Below are positions 1 through 8,545 of a stretch of 64,000 nt of DNA, one piece after another. The notes below the pieces were generated by a model. It had not been told where the DNA came from. It was given only the letters and a program-made list of their open reading frames with translations, and ran no database searches. The DNA is from Siphonodentalium dalli. Its lineage: Eukaryota > Mollusca > Scaphopoda > Gadilida > Siphonodentaliidae. The stretch is from NCBI GenBank assembly GCA_032622095.1, contig CP136062.1, positions 138,654,351 through 138,718,350 on the forward strand, written 5' to 3'. The number at the start of each line of letters is the position of its first letter. Positions within the stretch are counted from its first letter, which is position 1. Position numbers and translations under genes: made by a program.

Positions 1-816
1 CCAACAGTTAAACCCGATTCTTTTAAAGGTGTTGATGTTCCAGCTGGACAAGATCCTGTCAGACCTGTCCCTAAACCAAGAACTGTGAGGAAAGATTATA
101 TTCCAGGCACTGTTGACAAATCTCATAAAGAGAACAGACTTAATGGTCATGTTAGTGATAGTGATGAGGAGTCAGTGATTATGTTTATTCCGCAAAATGT
201 TCCAAGTGTCTCATTTGTTTCAGGTAATGCGGATAATGGAGGTCCACCTCGTCCTGATGACGATCGGCGTTCGAGGATGGATCCTGGTATTTCTTCCAGT
301 GGTGACGACCGCACTCCAAATAGGGAGCCTAGTGAAGATAATGTGATAGAATTTATTTCAGATACACATGAGCCGTTCGTTCAGACAGAACTTAGGTCCA
401 CAGGTGTACATGTAGAGGCTGAGAATAGTGTTGAGATTAATGATATTGTTCCTTCTGCAGCTGTTGCAGATGATGGAGAACGAGTTAGCGGAGATGGTGA
501 TAGAACTGTAGCTTTTGTTTCAGATGATGTAGCCTCAGGTGTTCGTTCAGATGTAGTGATTAGTAGATCTGGTAATGAGGAAATTTCTTCCCATATAGAT
601 ACCAGTGTGCCAAGTCCAGTGCCTAGGAGATCGACAAGAGAAAGGAGTAAGCCATCGTGGATGCAGAAAGGAGACTTTGTTGTCAATAAATTGCAACCTA
701 TTTCAGGTAGCATGATCGACAAAAATGAGTTAATTAAGAAACTTACGGACAATCAGTTATTTTCCAGAGTTTCCCCTGATGTACTACAGTCAATATTTGA
801 GTCAATACTTAAGTGA
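1..816 (+). CDS. C-terminal tail of a Ty3/gypsy-like Pol polyprotein, cut by the left window edge
   Basis: The frame is open from the first base of the window to a TGA at 814-816, about 271 codons, so the true start lies outside. The first GTG or ATG codons are not meaningful starts. The visible part is acidic and low in complexity (many D, E, S and V). Near 625-681 it has a basic RRSTRERSKPSW-type motif, which commonly follows the integrase in gypsy-like elements (RRSxRxxxxPxx). No RT, RNase H or integrase core lies inside the window. The context supports the call: about 1 kb downstream is a polypurine tract followed by TGTGAC, a typical gypsy LTR start. The last 40 residues (a helical KNELIKKL stretch) are not recognised. 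An unrelated acidic host protein is possible but less likely. Confidence 0.6.
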   Translation, partial: PTVKPDSFKGVDVPAGQDPVRPVPKPRTVRKDYIPGTVDKSHKENRLNGHVSDSDEESVIMFIPQNVPSVSFVSGNADNGGPPRPDDDRRSRMDPGISSSGDDRTPNREPSEDNVIEFISDTHEPFVQTELRSTGVHVEAENSVEINDIVPSAAVADDGERVSGDGDRTVAFVSDDVASGVRSDVVISRSGNEEISSHIDTSVPSPVPRRSTRERSKPSWMQKGDFVVNKLQPISGSMIDKNELIKKLTDNQLFSRVSPDVLQSIFESILK

Positions 817-1164
817 ACTCTTGTTTTCAGGTGATATTAGTTCATCTGTGCAAGATGTATCCTTATTCAGTCTACTCATGTGTTTATTTCACAGTCAATT
901 TTCAGAACATTAATATTTCCGGTTAGTTACAGTTGTGTCTGTGACTATCTATCTTTACAGTGCTTTTATCTGTAACATGGCATCCACTGCCTTGTTAGGA
1001 TATCTCTCACGTGTAATGTGAGCATTCAATCTGTGATGTACCTTGAACATATGTTGTGTCATATGTCAGATATTGTTGTGTCCATTGATTATCTTTTAAT
1101 AAGTATTGTGTACTGTTGGGTATCATGTATCATCTTCGTACGATCAGAGGTATAACTTGTTTTC

Positions 1165-1262
1165 CAGCTGACGATCCAGTGTAGAGCTACGACTCATTTG
1201 AGGTACCAGTTTTCAAGGAATTCTTTTTTTTCTTATATGCTCTGTGAGGTGATATTATGTTC
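1165..1262 (+). repeat. Internal direct repeat, copy 1
   Basis: It shares with 1531-1623 the words CTGACGATCCAGTG, then ATTTGAGGT-CCAGTT, a T-rich run and a CTCTG-GGTGATAT ending. The order and spacing are the same in both copies, with several substitutions and small indels. Confidence 0.65.
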
Positions 1263-1530
1263 CTTTCAAGTTATGATTATGTTTTTAACATTTGTGTTTT
1301 TGTTTACTCATTGAAATTTCAGATGGACCAGTGTGAATTTTGTCTACTTCAAATAGTGAAGCAGATTACGACTTTTCAGCTGATTATTTACCAGCTGTCT
1401 TGAATTATTAATGGCATAGTTTCAGTTATTAGCAGGGATCAATAGCGGTGACAGTATTCTATGTTCAGTATATTTAGGTTATGATAGTGTTACATATAAT
1501 CTCATTATTGCAGAGATATACGAAAATTTT

Positions 1531-1623
1531 TCGACTGACGATCCAGTGGTTTAACTATTTGAGGTTCCAGTTCTCCAAGAAAATTTTGTTTCTATTTATA
1601 TACTCTGGTGATATATAGTGTTC
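1531..1623 (+). repeat. Internal direct repeat, copy 2
   Basis: This is the partner of 1165-1262, 366 bases downstream in the same orientation, inside the 3' noncoding part of the retrotransposon. Confidence 0.65.
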
Positions 1624-1794
1624 ATATCATTTCTCATTCAGCTAATCGGTTTCGAGATTAGTTCTGAATTCAGTTTTTGAACTCTGAATTTATTACATCG
1701 TGGTTTAGATGGTGCTCTACTATTATTTTTCAGAGTGTGAGAGTTTATTGATATTTTGTAGCTTTCAGTTGAATGATGCGGAGATCATTCGCCA

Positions 1795-1807
1795 ACAGGA
1801 GGGAGAG
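1795..1807 (+). promoter_or_regulatory. Polypurine tract (plus-strand primer) of the retrotransposon
   Basis: A short, almost all-purine run (CAGGAGGGAGAG) ends immediately before TGTGACGG. In gypsy-like elements this is the expected position of the plus-strand primer next to the 3' LTR. Confidence 0.65.
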
Positions 1808-2711
1808 TGTGACGGTGTAATTTAGCCCTAGTTTATATACAACTAATACAAGTTAATACTGACAACTAGCAGCTAACATATTCATCCATATCACCGGTAT
1901 TTACGACATCCCGTTTACCCTCTCAACTTTGCTGTATTCGATCCGTCCCTGTCTTATCACTGTCACTTCAGCCCAATGCTAAACGCTCTAGTATCGCTAC
2001 ATCAACTAGTACAGGTAAGCTCGCAGCTGATTGGATGACACATGGTCGCGCGTAAATTGTCAAAGGTCAATCTTGTTTCGCGGGGTTTTAGATTAGTTTG
2101 TCAGAAAGTAAAGTTGTCTTCGGAAAGTTATTGTCTTAAAGTCTTAGTTTATTTTGTCGTCAAGATGTCGTCAAGTTGTTTAGACTATCGTTGTATACAG
2201 ATCCTGACATAGTGGCCTATGTCTCATTGAACTGGTATGTTCACAGTTTCTATATTTTATCGTTATAACATGTTTTTATTAATACTTTTGTCTTCAAGTA
2301 AATCACCATAGAGTTTGTCCATTTTGACATAAAGTATATTTCCTATTTTAATTATATTTTAATGTGATTACTTTTGTGAGGTTATCTCCCGATAACCTGA
2401 GATGCCAGTTTGTAGATATCTCAATTAGATAGATTGGATATCTGGCATTTCTTGTATTTTCAGGAACTCCTCAAGTTCCTTTAACATATATTTGTGTATG
2501 CACATATGCGTGCTTATCATGCAAATGGTAATATATTTGCATTTGGTTGCAGGGCCTATTCTATGCCTATACTGATGTATGATAACACTCTCTGTGTTAT
2601 GTGAACAGACTATGCCAGTCTGTGGATGATGTTTGATTGTATGTGTTGGTGGTGATGATGATGATAATCAAGATGTGTTATTAAGATGAATAAATGCTAT
2701 TGAAGACTACA
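1808..2711 (+). repeat. Probable 3' LTR of the gypsy-like element (right end uncertain)
   Basis: It starts with TGTGACGG directly after the polypurine tract and is proposed to end in CA at 2711, about 904 bp. An AATAAA lies at 2689-2694, close to the proposed end, so the U5 part would be very short and the boundary may be wrong. A hairpin (GGTTATC...GATAACC) sits near 2380. The 5' LTR and the other flank are outside the window, so neither LTR identity nor target duplication can be checked here. Confidence 0.5.
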
Positions 2712-3380
2712 AAAGGTAATATGAACTTTCCATAGACCCTGCCCACCAAGACTGAGAATTAATTGACGGAGCCCATACTGCCAAGGCTAACTATATAAAT
2801 TTAATGTCAAAGGCTCAAGGACATTTAATAATATAAATGGACCCATAGTAACCCTATGACAGTAGATATTTGAAACTTCAGAATATTGTTACCTACATAT
2901 CGGCGTTGTGCAACATGTATATAGATGAGGGAAAATTATTTTTTATGGAGTTATGATTAGTTATCAATTTCAACATTTTTTTTAATTTCTTTAACAAAGC
3001 GGCATCGACTTGTCACGTTTTCGGGGACACTGTGACTGTGGTCTGCTGATCTTTTATTGAAATGTATATTGATATTTCAAAAGTACTAGTTCGACTAGTA
3101 AATCAAGTGTTGTAATTCAGGTAAATAATTTTCAAAAATAAATTTATAGCAGAGATTGACAATTTTCCTAGCCCATGCAGTGTTCAGTTAAATGCTATGT
3201 CTGTTTAATTATATGGCTACTTTAGTTCCCAGACAACTACTTCAATCATATTTAACTTTTGCTGTGGAGATATGTATAAAATCACCATTCAAAATTGGTC
3301 ACTTGGCCTTCCCTTTAAGTTAGGCCAAACATTACAAATTACCACAAACACCTGTAAGCATTCATACTTGTCATTTCAGA
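2712..3380. other. AT-rich spacer upstream of the Myb-like gene
   Basis: No ORF of note. It ends in a pyrimidine-rich TTGTCATTTCAG at about 3368-3379, one base before the ATG at 3381. That fits a 3' splice site and implies an upstream 5' UTR exon. I could not identify a terminal inverted repeat for the Harbinger element here. Confidence 0.4.
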
Positions 3381-4250
3381 ATGTCTACAGAGCTTGACGA
3401 TGGCTCGGAGTCTGATGATAACCGTGATATTGTTGGAAGGAAAGCAACAAGAGCAACCTGGACCGACAGTTACCAGCACGACCTGGTTGATGTTATTATT
3501 AACAATCCTATCTTCAAAAAAAGACTAATATTCACAAATAATAAGAAACAGCAAAACAGTTTAACATATGATGCGGTACTCACAGCATTGAGGGAAAGAA
3601 ACTCTGAAATAGCATTCAGTGTAACACAAGTTCGGAACAAATTAAAAAAATTAGTATCAATTTGTAAGGAAGCGGCTCTGAAAGTAAAAACATCATCGGG
3701 AATCAGGTGCTTTCAGGAGGAAAAAAGCTATGGCACATGGTTCACTGCACTCTATCCAGTTGTGAGGACCAGAGATTCATGTCAACCGGAGCTTGCAATT
3801 GAGCCATCAGCATCAACCGCATCTACTAGTGCAAGTGCTGATTCTGCTGACATACAAGAATCACAGGAAATCTCGGATGATTCTGTTATATTTACACCTA
3901 TTAAGAAGGTTAAAAATAAAAGAACTAAGACTGACAAGCTTGACGAATGCATTGAACTATTGAAATCATCATTAGAAAATGACTCGTCGCAGGACATATT
4001 AAACTTCATGAAAGACGAAGCTAAAACGTCAAGGCAGCATGAACTCCGTGTTTTGCAGCTTCTTACTTCCAGTAGTACATGTACATCTGCTCAAAACCAA
4101 AGTACATCTCAGCAGCAAGTTTATGATCAACCTCAATCAAACTTCTCTCCGCAGCAAGTTTACAATCAGCCTCAGTCTTCTGTGGACCCTGACCGTAATA
4201 TTTTCCAGGACTTTGAAGTTTGGACAGAGTTATTACAACATGTGACTTAA
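3381..4250 (+). CDS. Myb/SANT-like DNA-binding protein of a PIF/Harbinger transposon
   Basis: This is an intact 289-residue ORF. Residues 22-135 match the Myb/SANT-like module that accompanies Harbinger nucleases in many invertebrates. They include an ATWT start, KLIF-like and QVRNKLKKLV helices, a CKEAALKVKTSSGI stretch and an FQEEKSYGTWF motif, followed by RTRDSCQPE. Residues 140-190 are a Ser/Ala/acidic linker with a basic KKVKNKRTK patch (possible nuclear signal). Residues 195-230 form a charged helix (DECIELL...FMKDEAKTSRQHELRVLQLL), and the end is Gln/Ser-rich with two QQVYxQPQS repeats. In this superfamily the Myb-like protein binds the element ends and helps import the nuclease; that role is inferred here. 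The start follows a good splice acceptor. The nuclease partner at 6430-7631 faces it but is broken. Confidence 0.8.
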   Translation: MSTELDDGSESDDNRDIVGRKATRATWTDSYQHDLVDVIINNPIFKKRLIFTNNKKQQNSLTYDAVLTALRERNSEIAFSVTQVRNKLKKLVSICKEAALKVKTSSGIRCFQEEKSYGTWFTALYPVVRTRDSCQPELAIEPSASTASTSASADSADIQESQEISDDSVIFTPIKKVKNKRTKTDKLDECIELLKSSLENDSSQDILNFMKDEAKTSRQHELRVLQLLTSSSTCTSAQNQSTSQQQVYDQPQSNFSPQQVYNQPQSSVDPDRNIFQDFEVWTELLQHVT

Positions 4251-5044
4251 AAATGTAATAATTGAGATGTTTTTGTGAAAACAATTATTAATCTGTCTGA
4301 TATGTGTATTTAATTGAGACCCTTGGTGGTGGGGAGGGGCTGAAAATACATGGACTATCATTTAACTCAGAAAGTGATGTCTTCAATTTCTGCATATATC
4401 TATCCTGTAAACATTAACATACTGGGTATTAGGTAACCATTTGCATCACTTTCGTCGCATTTTGTTTAATTATAAAAACTAGTAGGTTTGTACCTGCTAT
4501 CATGCATTCCTATCCTACCATTGAAATTTGTGTGCAAAAATAGAGGAATATATAAACCCTCCATGGCTGTGCATCAATGAACGTATCAATGGGAATATTC
4601 ATTTTTCCGAGTCGGTCAAAAATTCTAATTAAAACATAATGCACACCAATCCATAAAGTACATCCAATTCCAAATTTAACACGAATCGCGTCTTCTACTC
4701 TTCTTTTGAGACATCCCTTGTGTATATAGCAAACCATTTTAATGTATATTTCTGTTAAGCCACTACCACCAAAAAGTAAATGAATATAGATTGACTTTAT
4801 TGTCCTTATTTCATTAATTAATATCTCTCCAGTAATTATATTTTGCTTGTCAAGACCATGCGTTCTTATGTAAAATAGCTATAAAACTTCAATTAGTCCA
4901 ATACGATACTAGTAAGGAAGTGTAATGAACGCTGTCTTGATGGCAAACATTGGAAAAGGTCAAAGTATTAAGAACTATTCTGAAAATTTATCTAGACTAA
5001 AATCTTAGAGGAGGAGGAGGAGGATTAAGAATAAAATCTTTGAT
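4251..5044. other. Noncoding spacer between Harbinger genes
   Basis: AT-rich. The longest open frame here (minus strand, 4510-4737, 75 residues) has no recognised family. A short GGA run lies near 5009. Nothing else is supported. Confidence 0.35.
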
Positions 5045-5195
5045 TAGTCCAACAAATTAGGCGATTCGGATTAAGGTATATTTTAATATTTGGACATTTA
5101 TGTTACCTTAATTCCTCATTAGAAGGATTAAGATAATCGTAAATGTCCAAATATTAAAATATATCTTAATCCGAATAGTCTAATTTGTTGGACTA
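5045..5195. mobile_element. 151-bp hairpin MITE with TA ends
   Basis: Two nearly perfect arms of about 56 bp (5045-5100 and 5140-5195) are inverted around a short loop. The outer ends read TAGTCCAAC and GTTGGACTA, so a TA dinucleotide sits at both edges, as expected for Tc1/mariner-type insertions. There is no coding capacity. Confidence 0.75.
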
Positions 5196-5389
5196 CTACA
5201 TGATTAGCGACTTTTGCTGACAAATCACTGTAACAGTAACATTTTGTTATCTACGAATTATCAATAATGAATTTAAGAACAAAGAGTATCTATTTCTCCA
5301 TGTTCTTCCTATTGGTGATGTTTTTGCATGGTGATGTTTTTGCATATTTGTTTTTTCCACATTTACCCCACTGAGTACCCTGGTTCCTT

Positions 5390-5500
5390 TTAACCCTATC
5401 ATGACTGAAGCTTCCTGAAATTTTGGGGGAAAAACCCTGTGGCATTGCATTATCATATATATGTTTTGGAGTATCATTTCCACATATGGAGCTTTTGAAT
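5390..5500 (+). mobile_element. Fragment of a TTAA-ended (piggyBac-like) MITE
   Basis: It starts TTAACCCTATCATGACTG, and the next 60 bases (a GCTTCCTGAA word, then AACCCTGTG-CAT) match the left end of the element at 41114-41703. The right end is not found, so this is a truncated copy. Confidence 0.55.
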
Positions 5501-5684
5501 TATTCAAGACTTCCATATATGGAAAGTTAAGTAAAACATCGGAACCGGACCTGGTGGATCCAAAATGGCCGCGAATAGTGGTGGTGAATATAGCAAGCCT
5601 TGCATTTTAGGAGAATACATTGCCCCAAGTAAACAATAGTTACATTGACCTTGTAAGCCAGTGAGATATAGAAAAACATGTGTC

Positions 5685-5830
5685 ACACCCCAACTTAGGT
5701 CAAGTATTCTAACTGTTTGGACAATTCCAAATTGACACCCCCCTGATGTTGGAAGTGTCAACTTTCCAACTGTTATACAGTTTAATAACAGTTTGGGGTG
5801 ACCCCCCCCCCCCACAGCCGCCACAACCCT
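5685..5830. repeat. Short copy of the TTGGAAA/TTTCCAA repeat family
   Basis: It carries the words CCAACTTAGGT, TTGGACAATTCC, GACACCCCCCTGATGTTGGAA and TTTCCAACTGTT that define the family better seen at 53022-54054. It includes a run of 12 C at 5802-5813. Confidence 0.5.
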
Positions 5831-6429
5831 GACCCAAAATTGTGCACTTTATTACACATGTGTTGAAAGTATTTATGAACATCCCTACAAATAATGAATT
5901 GGATCCACGAGAAAAAAATCGCCATATCGTCTGCTCATATTAGCAGAACATCACTACAAATGAAGAACAGGCCAACCCAATGTATATCATTCTGAGGATC
6001 AGAAAATAATATCTTAAATGTAGTGATCTACTTTATATTGTACATTTAATGATGAATGTGTTTCACACAATGTGTTGATCCAGTCCCATAGAACTGGCAT
6101 ATTATATTTTCTCACTCACGGATGGACATGTTGGTACAACACATAAAAACATTTGAAAACAAAATCACACCTCAATACCAATAACATGGAAACATTCTGG
6201 ACCGTTCGAAGAGGGGCTGGCAGGTTATATACAAGAAACACCGAATGGAAACGTGTTGTCAGTTTAATAACATTTACAGTGTTTACGAGACATTAGACAC
6301 TGATTTTTCCGATAACAATGCATGGTTAATTTAATATTGTCACGGCAACCGCGATTTCTCTGTCGCAAACTTGCTTTTCAGTGCATCTCTGACTTCCACA
6401 CCTGCAACACTAGCGTCAATAATATCAGC
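5831..6429. other. Noncoding DNA downstream of the nuclease pseudogene
   Basis: No ORF, repeat partner or RNA gene was recognised. It lies at the 3' side of the minus-strand pseudogene and may hold its 3' UTR and part of the transposon's non-coding centre. Confidence 0.3.
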
Positions 6430-7631
6430 TCATAGTATCATTTGGAGAAGCTCTTCTACAACTTCTCGTGGGCGTCGTTCCTGTGTTACAGGATCCAAAC
6501 TCAGGTCAAACTTTTTTGACACAGAGTCTCCTCGATCGATACATACGTTATGCAATACTAAGCATGCAAGTGTCGCCATTTTAACTTGCGCTATATCACA
6601 TTCGCATTTCCTCTGACACACTCGCCATCTTCCCTTCAGTTGACCAAACGCCCCCTCAACGACCATTCGCCCTCTGCTTTGGCGGTAATTATAATACTTT
6701 TCATCAGCACTCAGAACTGCTTTGTAAATGGCTTCATCATCCAACTCCTCAATGGAAATGCTGAGTCCTCTAACAGAAGTGGCGGAATTTCAGCCAATCC
6801 CTCAATCGCAACTATTTTCGGTAGAAGATTGCCGTTCGCCAAATCTTCCCACATTTTGGTAGACTGGAAAATTGCGGAGTCGTGCGAGTTTCCCGGGAAT
6901 CCACATGACGCCCAAACAAATCGATAACGCGCATCAACCATGGCCATAAGTACAATAAAATAGACATTTTTGAAATTGTGATATTCCTTTTGTGCTTCCT
7001 GACCCCCCGGTGGGCACTTTATTGGTAAATGGCAACCACCAACAGCAGCCCACGCATATGGAAATTGCCACATTTGGTCCATATCGATCATTTTTGATTC
7101 CACTCCTGCTGTGGTATTTGGTGTATGCTTTTCAACTTCATCTCACATAACACGCACAATGACCTCCGAAACTTCTGTCACTATATTTCGAATGGTAGCC
7201 AAACCTAATCCAGACATTTGAGATAGGGTATAATAGTAATCACCCCTTGCCAGCCTATATATGCAAATGGCCAATCTCTCTCTGGGTGATATTGGAAATT
7301 CAGTAACCGTTGCTCGTTCGGGATGTGGTTTGATTCTGCACAGTATGTACTCAAATGTCCCTTTACTGACACGGAGTGTCTTTTTAAAGTGTTTATCTTC
7401 AAAATGTTCGGCCATGTCAAACCACCCTTGATTCCTAGCCAAACGTCTACAAGAGCGTCTCTTGTTTTTCTTTACACTTGCTCGCAGAAGTAACAACAAC
7501 ACCAACAACGACCTCTTCAAAGCACGCATTCTGATGATATTTGCTATAATCGCATAATTCCGCGGTCTTTCCAATCTCAGTTTGTTTAGTTTTGCAAATA
7601 AAATATGTCTCAGATTTACAGCAGACGACAT
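6430..7631 (-). pseudogene. HARBI1-like PIF/Harbinger DDE nuclease, broken
   Basis: The reading runs from ATG at 7631 leftwards. The first 162 residues hold a basic N-terminus and the HTH-like region (SPRERLAICIYRLARGDYYY, then LSQMSGLGLATIRNIV). An in-frame TGA at 7143-7145 interrupts, and the same frame resumes with the nuclease core (WQFPYAWAAVGGCHLPIK, NYHNF-type YFIVLMAMVDARYRF, GFPGNSHDSAIF). Near 6711-6744 the frame shifts, and the new frame carries NYRQSRGRMVVEGAFGQLKG and the C-terminal helices to 6430. The second Asp (6879-6881) and the Glu (6655-6657) of the DDE set are present. The first, normally in an I/V-D-G motif, reads VGG (codon GGT at 7038-7040). So there are three inactivating lesions. 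The family catalyses cut-and-paste transposition with 3-bp targets. Confidence 0.85.
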
Positions 7632-7801
7632 CTTGAAAAAAAGTAAGATAACTCTATATTTAAAATATAGAATTCCGATACGATTCGCAAATGGGGCCCA
7701 CTAAAAGATGTATAGTCCCTACGAGTCCAAATAAAGAAAATTACTTGTTTCCGATTATATAATTCAATCCTTAATATGCAAACAAAAGGTTTAGTATTTG
7801 G

Positions 7802-8335
7802 TTAAAGATGCGGGCGGCGCTGGTGGTGGGTATGCTGTTAAAATATTGACCTCCACCAAAAACAGCCATAAACGGAAATAGTAAAATATAGACAGACCTT
7901 GTTCTTATATCAATCAGAAATATGGCATAAACAGTAGGCCTATATGTTATTGTCAAATGATTTTTCTTTTGTTGTGTAAACAAAAGCCACAAACGTTACA
8001 GAACCTGGCTTTTGTTTAGATCCGGATATGGTAAACATAAAGAGCGTTACTTGTTACTGTTTGCCTGATATGGAAATAATAAAGAGCGTTTATATCATTT
8101 GTGTGTGATTAACCAATAGAATTGCGCTTTGTTATGTAAACAGAAGCAAAACTTCTGTAACACGAGCAGGTTCTTGTTTACGCACACCATCGTACGTCTT
8201 GACGACAATATGCTAGTTACGCGCTGATTATGTTTGGCATATGAACAAAACTATATATATTTTAATATTCCTCCTGTTGATGGCGATTTTAACAGATATG
8301 AACATTTCTGCAACGAACGCCGCCCGTGCCATTAA
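7802..8335. mobile_element. TTAA-bounded non-autonomous element, family A copy 1
   Basis: TTAA stands at both edges. The ends are inverted repeats (AGATGCGGGCGGCG on the left; the right end reversed reads TGGCACGGGCGGCG). Most of the sequence is shared with 16049-16576 and 54713-55205. It has no ORF. The purine-starting ends with TTAA targets resemble Kolobok, but a piggyBac or Harbinger origin cannot be excluded. Two AAAGAGCGTT words lie near 8040 and 8090. Confidence 0.8.
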
Positions 8336-8545
8336 AGGGGGACTGTATACTAAATCCGGCCATTTGTGTGATCATCTCCTTTTATACACACCAGTATATA
8401 TGCAACAAATGAATGAATTTGAGCCATGGATTAGTGCAAAAACACGCGTGTGCTCTATGAACGATGCAAATAACATGGTAATTATAATGAACATCAATTT
8501 ATGACTCCAGCCATAAATTCATGTTCATTATACTTGCCCCTTTAA
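8332..8545. mobile_element. TTAA-bounded short element abutting family A copy 1
   Basis: The left edge is TTAAAGGGGGACTG, and the right edge reversed is TTAAAGGGGCAAG. The TTAA at 8332-8335 is shared with the neighbouring element. Near its right end is a hairpin with 21-base arms at 8483-8503 and 8512-8532. The small plus-strand ORF from 8241 crosses the junction of the two elements and is not credible. Confidence 0.65.

Larger units (their letters stand above)
817..1794 (+). other. Long noncoding region between Pol stop and polypurine tract
   Basis: About 980 bases with no credible ORF separate the Pol stop from the polypurine tract. The stretch is T-rich and carries a diverged direct repeat of about 95 bp (1165-1262 and 1531-1623). 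An env-like gene could once have occupied this space, but I see no remnant of one. Confidence 0.45.

Noticed and set aside
381-752. 123-codon frame on the minus strand inside the Pol tail
   Set aside because: It is a shadow of the plus-strand Pol frame; hydrophobic/Ser-rich pattern without a domain.
3782-4284. Alternative frames over the Myb-like gene
   Set aside because: Shadows; the Myb-like frame has clear family motifs.
4510-4737. 75-codon minus-strand frame with several hydrophobic residues
   Set aside because: No family recognised, no splice or start context; could be a gene fragment but cannot be supported.
5247-5824. Two minus-strand frames of 89 and 106 codons
   Set aside because: They run across a MITE fragment and a family F repeat including a 12-C run; composition reflects the repeats.
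6371-6927. Plus-strand frames opposite the nuclease pseudogene
   Set aside because: Antisense shadows of the Harbinger nuclease frame.
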